From positions 124,001 through 188,000 of the forward strand of contig NZ_JPRM01000027.1 in NCBI RefSeq assembly GCF_000737695.1: DNA of 64,000 nucleotides, read 5' to 3'. Positions 1-9,263 of this stretch are shown here, one piece after another. The notes below the pieces were generated by a model. It ran no database searches, was not told the origin of the DNA, and saw only the letters and a program-made list of their open reading frames with translations. Source of the stretch: Flavobacterium hydatis. Lineage in GTDB: Bacteria; Bacteroidota; Bacteroidia; Flavobacteriales; Flavobacteriaceae. Both the position numbers and the translations under genes were made by a program. Every line of letters begins with the position of its first letter. The stretch's first letter is position 1.

Positions 1-158
1 TTATTATCGTAAAAATGTTCTCCTTCAAAAGATTTAGCATCTACATCGATAATTTCCTCAGATTCATTCTCGTCTTGATTGTCATCAAAAGAGTTCGTAT
101 CCTCCGAATTATTTTCTTCGTTATCTGGAATTATGTTATCGTCTTCTTCGTCTTTCAT
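1..158 (-). CDS. parC: DNA topoisomerase IV subunit A, N-terminal fragment (partial)
   Basis: An ATG on the minus strand at 158 opens a frame that stays open for 52 codons to the window edge. It reads MKDEEDDNIIPDNEEN..., a strongly acidic leader ending near GEHFYDN. Flavobacterial topoisomerase IV A subunits carry this kind of acidic, low-complexity leader before the catalytic core. The core itself lies outside the window, so no catalytic residue can be seen. The identification rests on the leader and on gene order: parE lies upstream on the same strand with one lipoprotein gene between. The role would be the DNA-cleaving subunit that decatenates replicated chromosomes together with ParE. 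Confidence 0.66.
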   Translation of the reverse strand, partial: MKDEEDDNIIPDNEENNSEDTNSFDDNQDENESEEIIDVDAKSFEGEHFYDN

Positions 159-193
159 TTTTATGCTGAATTTATTTTCAGTATTAATAAATT

Positions 194-823
194 TTAATTT
201 TTTATATAACCTTTATGCTTTAGAAAGTCATATTCTTTATTTTCTGCCTCTACATCTTCATCACCTTCTTCTACAAAAAGCTTAATTCCGAATTTCTTAA
301 ATAATCGATCCATATCTGAATAGCAATATTTTTGAAATCCATCCAAATTACTAGAATTTCTGCCATAAGCACAACTTATACAAAACTCGTTATAACCAAC
401 AATTCGATTTTTACTATCTCTAAATAAAATCATATGCCGTGGTTTATAACAATCTGCCGGAGTTTCTCCCGTATTACAAGTATCAGAGATAATTAAATTC
501 AGAAGTTCTTTCTCCTGAATTTTATTCAAAATAACTCTCTCTTGTATCATTGTACTATCAAAAGTTAATTTATAATTATCGACTAATATTTTATTAAATG
601 AATGTTTACCATTAACTGTTGTGGTATCCCAAACCATCCTATTGTAATAAGATACTATCTCAATTTTAGAAAAATTTTTTAATGGAAGATCTCTCTTTTT
701 AATTACGTTATTTACTGATTTAACAACTTTCTCTCCTGTCATATCAATTGGAGTTTCTGTCTTCTCTTTTTTACAAGAAATCAAAACTAAAATGGTGGTA
801 ATAAAAAATATTATTTTCTTCAT
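194..823 (-). CDS. Predicted lipoprotein of unknown function
   Basis: This 209-residue protein starts MKKIIFFITTILVLISC, a lipoprotein signal with the lipobox LISC and acylated Cys17, followed by a lysine-rich linker. The middle has several cysteines (CNTGETPADC and CISC) that could form disulphides in the periplasm. The C-terminus is acidic. I recognise no known domain. It sits between parE and parC on the same strand, about 100 bp after parE and 35 bp before parC, so it may be co-transcribed. A lipoprotein has no obvious link to DNA topology, and the placement may only be positional. Confidence 0.75.
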   Translation of the reverse strand: MKKIIFFITTILVLISCKKEKTETPIDMTGEKVVKSVNNVIKKRDLPLKNFSKIEIVSYYNRMVWDTTTVNGKHSFNKILVDNYKLTFDSTMIQERVILNKIQEKELLNLIISDTCNTGETPADCYKPRHMILFRDSKNRIVGYNEFCISCAYGRNSSNLDGFQKYCYSDMDRLFKKFGIKLFVEEGDEDVEAENKEYDFLKHKGYIKN

Positions 824-927
824 TCAATTAATTTATCTTAATCAATTATAAAGAACCTATTTCGTCATCAGTGTTGACGAAATTCAAAATTTTTCAATTC
901 CCGCAACACTGTTGTGTATTTTTAAAA

Positions 928-2799
928 CTAAACTTCCTCCTCTATCGCGTCTAGTTCAACTTTCAAATTCTTGATAATAAATTCTTGTCTGTCTGGTGTA
1001 TTTTTACCCATATAGAAAGATAGCAACTGTTCTATCGATGTATTTTTATCCATCATAATAGGATCAAGACGAATCGTTTCTCCAATGAAATTCTTGAACT
1101 CATCAGGCGAAATCTCTCCCAAACCTTTAAATCGTGTGATTTCTGGCTTTGGTTTTAATTTTTCGATAGCCGCTTTTCGTTCGTCTTCAGAATAACAATA
1201 AATGGTTTCTTTCTTGTTTCGAACCCTAAAAAGTGGTGTTTGCAAGATATACAAATGTCCTTCTTTTATTAATTCTGGGAAAAATTGCAAGAAAAAAGTA
1301 ATCAATAACAAGCGAATGTGCATACCATCGACATCGGCATCGGTTGCGATTACAATATTATTATATCGTAATTTTTCTAATCCGTCTTCAATATCTAAAG
1401 CGGCTTGTAGTAAATTGAATTCTTCATTTTCATACACAATTTTCTTTGTCATTCCGTATGAGTTCAAAGGCTTACCACGCAAACTAAAAACTGCTTGTGT
1501 ATTTACATCACGTGATTTAGTAATAGATCCCGAAGCCGAATCTCCCTCGGTAATAAAAAGGGTACTTTCTAAGTTTCTAGGATTCTTTGTATCTGGAAGA
1601 TGCGCACGGCAATCTCTTAGCTTTTTATTATGTAGATTGGCTTTTTTAGCACGATCTGTTGCTAATTTTCTAATTCCAGATAACTCTTTACGCTCTCTTT
1701 CTGCCTGCAAAATTTTACGAAGTAACGCTTCTGCAGTTGGAGGGTTTTTATGTAAATAATTATCTAATTTATTCTTTACAAAATCATTTACAAAAGTACG
1801 AACTGATACTGGTGGCGTTCCGTCATCAGATCCCATATCCATCGAACCTAATTTGGTTTTGGTCTGAGATTCAAATACAGGCTCCATTACCTTGATGCTA
1901 ATCGCACTTACAATAGATTTACGTACATCTGAGGCTTCAAAACTTTTATTGTAAAACTCACGAATGGTTTTTACAATAGCTTCTCTATAAGCCGCTAAGT
2001 GCGTTCCTCCTTGTGTTGTATTTTGTCCGTTTACAAAAGAGTGGTACTCTTCGCTATATTGTGTTTTACTGTGGGTTAAAGCAATCTCGATATCCGTATC
2101 TTTTAAATGAATAATCGGATATTCTAAATCCTCAGCGTTAATTGTTTCTTCTAATAAATCTCTAAGACCATTTTCAGAATAATATTTTTCGCCATTAAAA
2201 ATAATAGTCAAACCATTGTTTAGGTAACAATAGTTTTTAACCATTTTTATGACATATTCTAAACGGAATTTATAATTTTTAAAAATAGCTTCATCCGGAA
2301 CAAAAGTTACTTTTGTCCCTTTTCGCTTTGTAGTATCAATTACTTCTTCTTCTTGAACCAAATTTCCTGCTGAAAATTCGGCTGCTTTTTGTTTGTCATC
2401 TCTTACAGATTCTACACGAAAATAGTTAGAAAGTGCATTTACAGCCTTGGTTCCTACTCCATTTAAACCTACTGATTTCTGGAAAGCTTTGGAGTCATAT
2501 TTTCCTCCTGTATTCATTTTTGAAACTACGTCGACAACTTTCCCTAGAGGAATTCCACGGCCATAATCACGAACCGAAACGGTTTTATCTCTGATAGTCA
2601 CCTCAATAGTTTTTCCTGCACCCATAACGAACTCATCGATACAGTTGTCTAAAACCTCTTTTAAAAGAATATAAATACCATCATCTGGCGAAGATCCATC
2701 TCCCAATTTCCCGATATACATTCCGGGGCGCATACGAATATGTTCTTTCCAGTCGAGTGATCGAATATTATCTTCGTTATATTGATTTTGCTCTAGCAT
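928..2799 (-). CDS. parE: DNA topoisomerase IV subunit B
   Basis: This 623-residue protein is the ATPase subunit of topoisomerase IV, which powers strand passage and chromosome decatenation with ParC. GHKL ATPase motifs are visible: EVLDN at residues 48-52 (Asn52 is the Mg/ATP ligand), DYGRGIP at 78-84 and GLNGVGTKA at 111-119. GGTH lies near 264-267. The TOPRIM domain has EGDSASG at 418-424 and DADVDG at 487-492. The length fits Bacteroidota ParE, and there is no long GyrB-type insertion. The first ATG is preceded by an AT-rich region and gives the expected N-terminus. The gene leads a minus-strand group with a lipoprotein and parC. Confidence 0.96.
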   Translation of the reverse strand: MLEQNQYNEDNIRSLDWKEHIRMRPGMYIGKLGDGSSPDDGIYILLKEVLDNCIDEFVMGAGKTIEVTIRDKTVSVRDYGRGIPLGKVVDVVSKMNTGGKYDSKAFQKSVGLNGVGTKAVNALSNYFRVESVRDDKQKAAEFSAGNLVQEEEVIDTTKRKGTKVTFVPDEAIFKNYKFRLEYVIKMVKNYCYLNNGLTIIFNGEKYYSENGLRDLLEETINAEDLEYPIIHLKDTDIEIALTHSKTQYSEEYHSFVNGQNTTQGGTHLAAYREAIVKTIREFYNKSFEASDVRKSIVSAISIKVMEPVFESQTKTKLGSMDMGSDDGTPPVSVRTFVNDFVKNKLDNYLHKNPPTAEALLRKILQAERERKELSGIRKLATDRAKKANLHNKKLRDCRAHLPDTKNPRNLESTLFITEGDSASGSITKSRDVNTQAVFSLRGKPLNSYGMTKKIVYENEEFNLLQAALDIEDGLEKLRYNNIVIATDADVDGMHIRLLLITFFLQFFPELIKEGHLYILQTPLFRVRNKKETIYCYSEDERKAAIEKLKPKPEITRFKGLGEISPDEFKNFIGETIRLDPIMMDKNTSIEQLLSFYMGKNTPDRQEFIIKNLKVELDAIEEEV

Positions 2800-2958
2800 A
2801 AATGAATTTTGGATTTTTTGCTAATGTACTATATCTCCTTAAAAAATGAAAGTCAATCTTTTGAAAGTTATCAATAAAAGTATCTTTTAAACGCATTTAT
2901 TTAAATTAAAAACAGATACTCATTAAATTCATAAAAAAAATGCCTTTTAAACAATATT

Positions 2959-4143
2959 TTAGGACTTAATACCCAAAACTTGTTTTGCCAAAGCAATCAT
3001 TTCGGGAGTTCCCGTATTTTTGTTTTTTTCGTCAGAAAGCTTCACAACTCCTTCCCAATGCGTAAAATCGGGTTTAGTTTCGGTTAATTTTATAACCATA
3101 TTCATAGCTGGCAAACCTACGTCATTGGTGAAATTTGTACCAATTCCGAATGACATTTTTATCTTGTCTTTACAGAAATCCGATATAACTTTTACTTTTT
3201 CTAAATTTAATGAATCGGAAAAAACTATGATTTTCGATTTAGGATCGATTCCGAGTTTTGTGTAATGTGCAATTATTTTTTTAGCAAATTCGATTGGATC
3301 TCCACTATCATGTCGAACCCCATCAAAAAGCTTAGAATACTTTTTATCAAATTGTTCAAAAAACACATCCGTTGTATATGTATCTGTCAAGGCTATTCCT
3401 AAATCACCCCCATAAACCTGTGTCCAGTTTTCTAAACCAACTATATTAGCCACTTTAAACCCATATTGTGCCGCATGAAACATAAACCATTCGTGCGCAT
3501 GAGTTCCCAACGGTCGTTTACCGTTAAGCATTGCCAAATGGACATTACTTGTACCAAGAAAACTTTCCTGACCATAAAGCGCTAATGTTTCATTAACCAA
3601 GGTATGTACTTTATACGAATGACGTCGTCTTGTACCAAACTCCAAAATAGTAGCTCCCAAAGCATTATAACTTTCTATTTTCTTTTTAGTAATATCCTGA
3701 ACTGCTTTATCGTCTATTCTTTCTAACCCCTGAGACGCATAAAAAAGTTCCGAAATTAAAGCCATCAATGGCACTTCCCATAAAATGGTACGATACCAGA
3801 ATCCTTCGATTGTAATATCTAAATCTGAACCTACTTGCTCTATCTCAACCTCAGAAGCATCAAAACTATATCCTTGCAAAAAATCCAAATAGGTAGGATC
3901 TAAATACGGACAATGTTTCTTTAAATATAATTTCTCTTCTTGAGTCAATTGCAATTTTGTCATTGCTTCGACCGAATGACGCAATAAAACAGCAAAGCCC
4001 GGAGGAAAAGTGTGTTTTCCTCTGTTTATAAATTTATACCGTACTTTTGCTTTAGGAAATAGCTTAATTACAGCGTGCTGCATCGTAAATTTATAGAAAT
4101 CGTTATCTAGTATTGATTTCAGGAAGATAGTTCCCATACTCAA
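2959..4143 (-). CDS. pncB: Nicotinate phosphoribosyltransferase
   Basis: This 394-residue enzyme makes nicotinate mononucleotide from nicotinate and PRPP, coupled to ATP hydrolysis, in NAD salvage. Family motifs are visible: FGTRRRHS at residues 169-176, GTHAHEW at 213-219 (the histidine-containing motif phosphorylated during catalysis) and GVRHDSGDP at 275-283 in the phosphate-binding region. The length is close to the 390-400 residues of bacterial PncB. A second in-frame Met at residue 3 could also be the start. It is flanked by its own intergenic spaces and is probably monocistronic. Confidence 0.95.
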   Translation of the reverse strand: MSMGTIFLKSILDNDFYKFTMQHAVIKLFPKAKVRYKFINRGKHTFPPGFAVLLRHSVEAMTKLQLTQEEKLYLKKHCPYLDPTYLDFLQGYSFDASEVEIEQVGSDLDITIEGFWYRTILWEVPLMALISELFYASQGLERIDDKAVQDITKKKIESYNALGATILEFGTRRRHSYKVHTLVNETLALYGQESFLGTSNVHLAMLNGKRPLGTHAHEWFMFHAAQYGFKVANIVGLENWTQVYGGDLGIALTDTYTTDVFFEQFDKKYSKLFDGVRHDSGDPIEFAKKIIAHYTKLGIDPKSKIIVFSDSLNLEKVKVISDFCKDKIKMSFGIGTNFTNDVGLPAMNMVIKLTETKPDFTHWEGVVKLSDEKNKNTGTPEMIALAKQVLGIKS

Positions 4144-4235
4144 ATTGCTTTATTAATTTTAAAAAACTTTGATTGCTAAGATACAGCAATTCGACAAAAA
4201 AAGAAAACTATCCAAACACCCTTCTTTAATTATCT

Positions 4236-5210
4236 CTACTTTGAAATTATCTTAAAAGAAGCGACACTATTCTGATAGAGAAAAAAGGTAATAAACGAGC
4301 CCATTTTTTTATCATAAGTAATCTGAAATTCTAAAGTTCCTCTTACTTCTTTTGGATTTTCTACTTTAGCTGGCTGACCCTTTTTTAAATAATAAAATGT
4401 ATCAGATTTTGAAATGTTATTTATTTTAAAAGTTATTTTATCACCATCATTGGCTTTAATTATTCCTGAATCAGGCTTTAAGATTTCAAGATTCTCTTCA
4501 ATTGTTTTATCATAGATCAAAGGTCCGTTTAAAAAATCTTCTTGATTTAATTTACGATCCAGATACATCCCTGAATCAGGAAAATGCTTCGCAAAAAAGT
4601 ACTTTGGATCTGTATCAAAATGAACTGAATTAAAATAATTCACCATCACTTTTTTATTGCTATCATAATATCCTTGTCCCCAAGTTACATCGACCAAAAT
4701 CCATTTTCCGTCAACCTGAACAATATTCCATGCATGATTAGATAATAATTTTCCCCTACCTATGTCTGTCAATAATTGCTTAGAATCACCACGAATTACT
4801 TGAGATTTTAAACCTGTCAAAGAAGCCAAACGTTGGTACAAAAGCGTAAAACCTTCGCAAACTGCTTTTTGAGAATCAAATGCCTTTTGCCATATTTTTT
4901 CCTTTATTAACTCTATTTGTTTTTGCTTTTCAGCTTCATTTCTATAACTAAATTGTACTGGCTTCTGCGGAATTAAATAAGCTTTATAATCATATTTTAT
5001 ATTTAAAGCAATCCAACTATAAATAGCTCTTGCCTTATCATATTCTGAAGTAAAATCTTTTTGAATTTTCGCTGCTAAATCTTCCGTTGAACTAAAATGT
5101 TTTGGGTATTTCCGTACAATATTATCAATCGCATTGTATTTTTGTGAATAAGCTGGACACAAAAAGATATAATTCAGAAAAAAAAATATAAAGGCAATCT
5201 TTTTTATCAT
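4236..5210 (-). CDS. Secreted transglutaminase-like cysteine protease-fold protein
   Basis: This 324-residue protein has an N-terminal signal sequence (hydrophobic to about residue 22) and a transglutaminase-like core. The probable catalytic triad is Cys118 (KAVCEGF), His159 (SNHAWN) and Asp174 (LVDVTWG), in the order and spacing of the family. The C-terminal third lacks a recognisable domain and may be a beta-sandwich. Such bacterial proteins are thought to be periplasmic peptidases or amidases, but the substrate is unknown. Its start codon lies 3 bp after the stop codon of the flavin reductase gene, so the two are co-transcribed. Confidence 0.85.
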   Translation of the reverse strand: MIKKIAFIFFFLNYIFLCPAYSQKYNAIDNIVRKYPKHFSSTEDLAAKIQKDFTSEYDKARAIYSWIALNIKYDYKAYLIPQKPVQFSYRNEAEKQKQIELIKEKIWQKAFDSQKAVCEGFTLLYQRLASLTGLKSQVIRGDSKQLLTDIGRGKLLSNHAWNIVQVDGKWILVDVTWGQGYYDSNKKVMVNYFNSVHFDTDPKYFFAKHFPDSGMYLDRKLNQEDFLNGPLIYDKTIEENLEILKPDSGIIKANDGDKITFKINNISKSDTFYYLKKGQPAKVENPKEVRGTLEFQITYDKKMGSFITFFLYQNSVASFKIISK

Positions 5211-5213
5211 CGG

Positions 5214-5738
5214 TTAAAAACTAGACTTAATAATGTCTTTTAGTTCTTTATCTAACTCTGTATTTGATATTTTATTTTCCTCTAAATCAAAATTAGCATT
5301 AAAACTCGGCAATGAAAAACTTGCTTTTATCTCAGTACCATAACGAGGGAACAATTTTGTGGCAATTTCTAAAACCGAAGCTCCACCTCTAGCTCCTGGC
5401 GATGTAGCTAATAGTAACATTGGTTTATGCTGAAAAATATCTTTCTCGATACGCGAACACCAATCAAAAACATTCTTGAAAGCAACTGAATAATTCCCGT
5501 TATTTTCTGCCATAGAAACTACCAAAACATCCGCTTCTGCTAATTTTCCTAGAAAAGCTTTTGCTGTCGGATGCTGTCCTATTTCTTTTTCGACATCTAC
5601 ACTAAATAATGGCATAGCAAAATCATTTAAATCCAGGACTTCTACGTTGGCATTACTAAATTGATTTGCAGCATATGTTGCCAGTTTTTTATTGATGGAA
5701 TGCTGACTATTACTTCCTCCAAAAGCTATTATTTTCAT
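5214..5738 (-). CDS. NADPH-dependent FMN reductase family protein
   Basis: This 174-residue flavodoxin-fold protein begins MKIIAFGGSNSQHSINKKL, the phosphate-binding loop that holds FMN in SsuE/azoreductase-type NAD(P)H:FMN reductases. A second family motif, SMAENNGNYS, lies mid-protein, and KPMLLLATSPGARGG follows. It is cytosolic and reduces FMN, quinones or another small acceptor; the substrate cannot be told from sequence. The gene lies 18 bp after the YihY gene and 3 bp before the transglutaminase gene, so the three form one minus-strand unit. Confidence 0.9.
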   Translation of the reverse strand: MKIIAFGGSNSQHSINKKLATYAANQFSNANVEVLDLNDFAMPLFSVDVEKEIGQHPTAKAFLGKLAEADVLVVSMAENNGNYSVAFKNVFDWCSRIEKDIFQHKPMLLLATSPGARGGASVLEIATKLFPRYGTEIKASFSLPSFNANFDLEENKISNTELDKELKDIIKSSF

Positions 5739-5756
5739 GTTTTTAGTTTTAAAGAT

Positions 5757-6704
5757 TTACTCTATTTCTAAGATTTCTTTTTTTATTTCTACTGAGTATT
5801 CGTTGGGGTAAATATTACCTCCATATGACCTAGCATATACCTTTGTAAATTCAGCTCCAAAATACAGAATAATTGCCGAATAATAGACCCAAACCAGAAT
5901 TATTATTACAGAACCTGCCGCCCCATAAACCGATGCTGTTGTAGAACTTCCTAAATAAAATCCTATTCCAAATTTTCCAATCATAAAAAGCACTGCAGTA
6001 CAGCTTGCCCCAATAAAAGCATCCTTCCATTTTATAATTCCATCTGGTAATGCTTTAAATATAATTGCAAATAGCAAGGTAATACTAATCAAGACAATGA
6101 ACAGATTTACTACATTAAACAAATAAACCGTGCTTTCTGGAAAATATAGCTTTAAACGTTCGCTCATTAAATCCAGAATAGTACTTACAAAAAGACTCAC
6201 AAGCATTAAGAATCCTACCGATACTATCATTGAGAATGACATTAAACGATTCTGAACAAACTTCTTAAATCCTTTGTTTGGTTTGGCTCGCAATCCCCAA
6301 ATAAAATTAATAGAACTCTGAATTTCGGCAAAAACCCCCGATGCTCCTATTAACAACATTCCAACTCCAAAAACTGTTGCAAAAACATTACTTCCTGAAA
6401 GCTGCACATTTTTTATTGTTTCCTGAATTTGTATTGCGGCACTATCTCCTACTAATCCGTTTATCTGACCATAAAGTTCTCCCGCAACAGCATCTTCCCC
6501 GAAGAACACTCCACAAATGGTAATAATTATAATTAACAAAGGTGGTAGGGCAAAAATGGTATAATACGCCAATGCTGCACTTAATTTTATCGCGTTATCA
6601 TCGTTAAACTCTAAAACTGTCGTTTTTAACAAATACCACGACTTGGATATTATATTTTCCTTTTTCACAATACTTTTATTAATATTTCTCTCAAATATAA
6701 GCAT
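5757..6704 (-). CDS. YihY/BrkB family inner-membrane protein
   Basis: This 315-residue polytopic membrane protein has about six hydrophobic segments and the hallmarks of the YihY/BrkB family: LAYYTIFALPPLLI near residues 45-58, the small-residue-rich GVGMLLIGASGVFAEIQ, and INFIWGLRAKPNKG. The family was once annotated as ribonuclease BN, which is wrong for these proteins. The true role is unknown; transport or envelope functions have been suggested. It is the first gene of the unit containing the FMN reductase and the transglutaminase-like protein. Confidence 0.93.
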   Translation of the reverse strand: MLIFERNINKSIVKKENIISKSWYLLKTTVLEFNDDNAIKLSAALAYYTIFALPPLLIIIITICGVFFGEDAVAGELYGQINGLVGDSAAIQIQETIKNVQLSGSNVFATVFGVGMLLIGASGVFAEIQSSINFIWGLRAKPNKGFKKFVQNRLMSFSMIVSVGFLMLVSLFVSTILDLMSERLKLYFPESTVYLFNVVNLFIVLISITLLFAIIFKALPDGIIKWKDAFIGASCTAVLFMIGKFGIGFYLGSSTTASVYGAAGSVIIILVWVYYSAIILYFGAEFTKVYARSYGGNIYPNEYSVEIKKEILEIE

Positions 6705-6763
6705 TTAAAAAAAACAAATATATTCTCATATTCCGCGCAAATGTTATAGTTTACCCATCATTA

Positions 6764-6909
6764 CCCCAGATTGTAGTGGAAAGCATTTTGAGAGGAAAAG
6801 CAATTTTTTGTTACTGTAAAAAAGCGACCAGCGGAAGCTCTTTTTATAGTATTACAAAAAAGGTTTTACTGAAAAAGCTGGAAACGAAAAGCTGGAAATA
6901 GGTTCTGAG
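6764..6909. repeat. Interspersed repeat family A, copy 1
   Basis: Most of the 336 bp between the YihY gene and the next lipoprotein gene is this element. It starts 'ccccagattgtagtggaaa', contains 'gcgaccagcggaagctc' within an imperfect hairpin, and ends with two copies of 'gaaaagctgga'. The same three blocks in the same order recur at 40035-40178, and a diverged form is at 16068-16147. It encodes nothing. Confidence 0.8.
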
Positions 6910-6980
6910 AAATTAAAATTTAAAACCATTAAGACATTCAGTTTCATTAAGACTTAACTTCTCTAAGTTCCTTAATCATA

Positions 6981-7016
6981 AAAACAAAAAAACTGCTGAA
7001 TCTCTTCAACAGTTTT
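6981..7016 (-). terminator. Intrinsic terminator of the 7041-7712 lipoprotein gene
   Basis: Stem arms of 12 bases (6989-7000 and 7005-7016, one mismatch) with a 4-base loop are followed, reading the minus strand, by a run of T. It lies 25 bp after the stop codon. Confidence 0.8.
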
Positions 7017-7040
7017 CCTTTTTACATATTTAAAATCAAG

Positions 7041-7712
7041 CTATTTTGAAACTTTTTTGAATTCTTGCTGATATCCAAAATTCTTTAATTTCAAGACGCT
7101 TTTAAATTCTCTACGAGTTGGCTTAACCACAAAAGAAGTGGAATCTAGTTTTTGTGATTTAATAGCTGTAATTGAATCTAATTTTTCCAAATCATCCATT
7201 AAAAGAATATTATTAATTCTTAATACGTCATTCTCTATTGATAAAATCCTAACAGTCCAAAAAATAGAATCACGCTTGTTTAAAACCAATTTACCATCAA
7301 TTCGTTTTGCTTTATTATAATATGAAAATCTAAATAATGTGTCGATTTTTTTCTCTTCCAATTGTATCGAATCGCCTTTATAAATCATATCATATTTCTG
7401 ATTTGTATCTTTTATTATTAATTTCCCATCTACAATATCATACTTCCTTTTTAAAGAATCTAATTCTCGTTTGTGAATCATAAGATTATAATACCATTCG
7501 TACTGCACAGTATTTTCATTAATTCTTAAAAATGTAGAATCACTATTCATATACAATCCCTTAAACTTGTTAGGAAACCTATCCAACTCAGAATCATTAA
7601 TCGGTTGTGGAGCTTCAAAATACAAAGTAAAGGCATCAGCAGGTGCAGCATCAGCTTTTCTACAAGATGATATAACAATTAATATTCCTAAAATTAGACT
7701 GATTTTTTTCAT
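7041..7712 (-). CDS. Predicted lipoprotein of unknown function
   Basis: This 223-residue protein starts MKKISLILGILIVISSC with lipobox ISSC and acylated Cys17, which predicts export and membrane anchoring. The mature part is rich in Asp, Lys and beta-type patterns, with repeated 'NxDSxxL' and 'DxLxRINN' phrases. No known domain is recognised. It has its own terminator downstream, and the ychF terminator lies upstream, so it is a single-gene unit. Confidence 0.75.
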   Translation of the reverse strand: MKKISLILGILIVISSCRKADAAPADAFTLYFEAPQPINDSELDRFPNKFKGLYMNSDSTFLRINENTVQYEWYYNLMIHKRELDSLKRKYDIVDGKLIIKDTNQKYDMIYKGDSIQLEEKKIDTLFRFSYYNKAKRIDGKLVLNKRDSIFWTVRILSIENDVLRINNILLMDDLEKLDSITAIKSQKLDSTSFVVKPTRREFKSVLKLKNFGYQQEFKKVSK

Positions 7713-7860
7713 AAGTTCCTTTTAGTCAGTTTTACCAAAATTCAAGCCAAATGTTAAAAAAATCAAAACAAACACAAAAATTCTTTTCACGCGGATTTTA
7801 CAGATAAAGTGGAAGTTAATTACTTAATGGTAAAAAGCAATCCCTTTTAATTTTAAGCAT

Positions 7861-7892
7861 AAAAAAAACTGCTGAATTTCTTCAGCAGTTTT
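7861..7892 (-). terminator. Intrinsic terminator of ychF
   Basis: A perfect 12-bp stem (7865-7876 with 7881-7892), a 4-base loop and a minus-strand T run lie about 42 bp after the ychF stop codon. The stem is nearly identical to the terminator at 6981-7016. Confidence 0.88.
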
Positions 7893-7933
7893 AGTCTATT
7901 CTCTTATTTCTTTATTCTATTCTCTAAAGAAAA

Positions 7934-9028
7934 TTACACGTTAAAACGGAAGTGCATTACATCTCCATCTTTTACGATATATTCTTTTCCTTCTACTTTA
8001 AATTTTCCAGCTTCTTTAGCTTTAGCTTCTGAACCGTAATGAACGAAATCTTCGTATGAGATTACTTCGGCACGGATAAATCCTTTTTCGAAATCTGTAT
8101 GGATAACTCCAGCAGCTTGTGGTGCAGTAGCTCCGATATTGATTGTCCAAGCACGAACTTCTTTTACTCCTGCAGTAAAATACGTTTGTTGTTTCAATAA
8201 TTTATAAGCAGCACGAATTAAAACTGATGCTCCTGGCTCTTGTAAGCCCATATCTTCTAGAAAAACCTGACGCTCTTCGTAGCTTTCTAATTCTGTAATA
8301 TCCGCTTCTGCTCCTACTGAAAGTACAATAACTTCGGCATCTTCATCTTTTACCAACTCACGAACCTGATCTACATATTTGTTTCCGCTTACTGCTGAAT
8401 TCTCATCAACGTTACAAACATACAATACTGGTTTTGCAGTAATTAACTGAAATGACTCCATTAAAACCTCTTCATCATTACTTTGAGGTGTAATCGTACG
8501 AGCCGATTTAGCTTGTAATAATGCCTCTCTGATTCTATCTAAAAGTGCTTTTTCTGTCTGCGCTTCTTTATTTCCTGTTTTAGCTGCACGATTTACTTTT
8601 TCTAAACGTTTTTCAACAGTTTCTAAATCTTTCAATTGCAACTCAATATCAATTGTTTCCTTATCACGAATTGGGTTTACATTCCCATCTACGTGAACAA
8701 TATTATCATTATCAAAACAACGCAAAACGTGAATAATCGCATTACACTCTCTGATGTTTCCTAAAAATTGATTTCCTAATCCTTCACCTTTACTTGCTCC
8801 TTTTACCAAACCTGCAATATCTACGATATCTACAGTTGCCATTTGTACGCGTTCTGGTTTTACCAATTCTTCTAATTTTTCAATTCTTGGATCTGGTACG
8901 TTTACAACACCAATATTTGGCTCGATTGTACAAAACGGAAAGTTTGCACTTTGTGCCTTTGCATTTGATAAACAATTAAATAATGTTGATTTTCCAACAT
9001 TTGGTAATCCTACAATTCCTGCTTTCAT
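7934..9028 (-). CDS. ychF: Redox-regulated ATPase YchF (Obg-like ATPase)
   Basis: This 364-residue cytosolic P-loop protein belongs to the TRAFAC Obg/YchF group and hydrolyses ATP in preference to GTP. It associates with ribosomes and affects stress responses. The P-loop GLPNVGKST lies at residues 7-15. The G2/G3 region NFPFCTIEPN then VDIVDIAGLVKGASKGEG follows, with a helical insertion of about 130 residues and a C-terminal TGS-type (DUF933) domain ending DVMHFRFNV. The length matches the family (about 363). A TTTG/TATATTTG promoter pair lies upstream and a strong terminator downstream, so it is monocistronic. Confidence 0.97.
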   Translation of the reverse strand: MKAGIVGLPNVGKSTLFNCLSNAKAQSANFPFCTIEPNIGVVNVPDPRIEKLEELVKPERVQMATVDIVDIAGLVKGASKGEGLGNQFLGNIRECNAIIHVLRCFDNDNIVHVDGNVNPIRDKETIDIELQLKDLETVEKRLEKVNRAAKTGNKEAQTEKALLDRIREALLQAKSARTITPQSNDEEVLMESFQLITAKPVLYVCNVDENSAVSGNKYVDQVRELVKDEDAEVIVLSVGAEADITELESYEERQVFLEDMGLQEPGASVLIRAAYKLLKQQTYFTAGVKEVRAWTINIGATAPQAAGVIHTDFEKGFIRAEVISYEDFVHYGSEAKAKEAGKFKVEGKEYIVKDGDVMHFRFNV

Positions 9029-9102
9029 ATGTAGTTTCTATTTATTTTTATTTGCAGCGCTTCAATTCTGCTGAAATTTATGTTCTCGCTTTTAAAAGTT
9101 TG

Positions 9103-9137
9103 CAAATATAAGATTTAATACTTCGTTGCCGAACAAA
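9103..9137 (-). promoter_or_regulatory. Bacteroidota-type promoter for ychF
   Basis: Reading the minus strand, TTTG (9137-9134) is followed after 23 bases by TATATTTG (9110-9103). This fits the flavobacterial consensus TTG-N17-23-TAnnTTTG, about 75 bp before the ychF start. Confidence 0.55.
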
Positions 9138-9263
9138 AACTGCTTATTAATACACTTTTGAATAAACTCTTAAAAAATTTTAAACATTATATTAATATTT
9201 TGTTAAAAAACATTACTTTTAACTAAACATCTAACCAAACAACAAAACCAAACTTAATTAATT

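Noticed and set aside
1202..1759. A 185-codon plus-strand open frame inside parE
   Set aside because: It lies antisense to well-supported parE motifs. Its translation is Ser/Lys/Leu-biased with no domain, as expected from the reverse of a coding frame.
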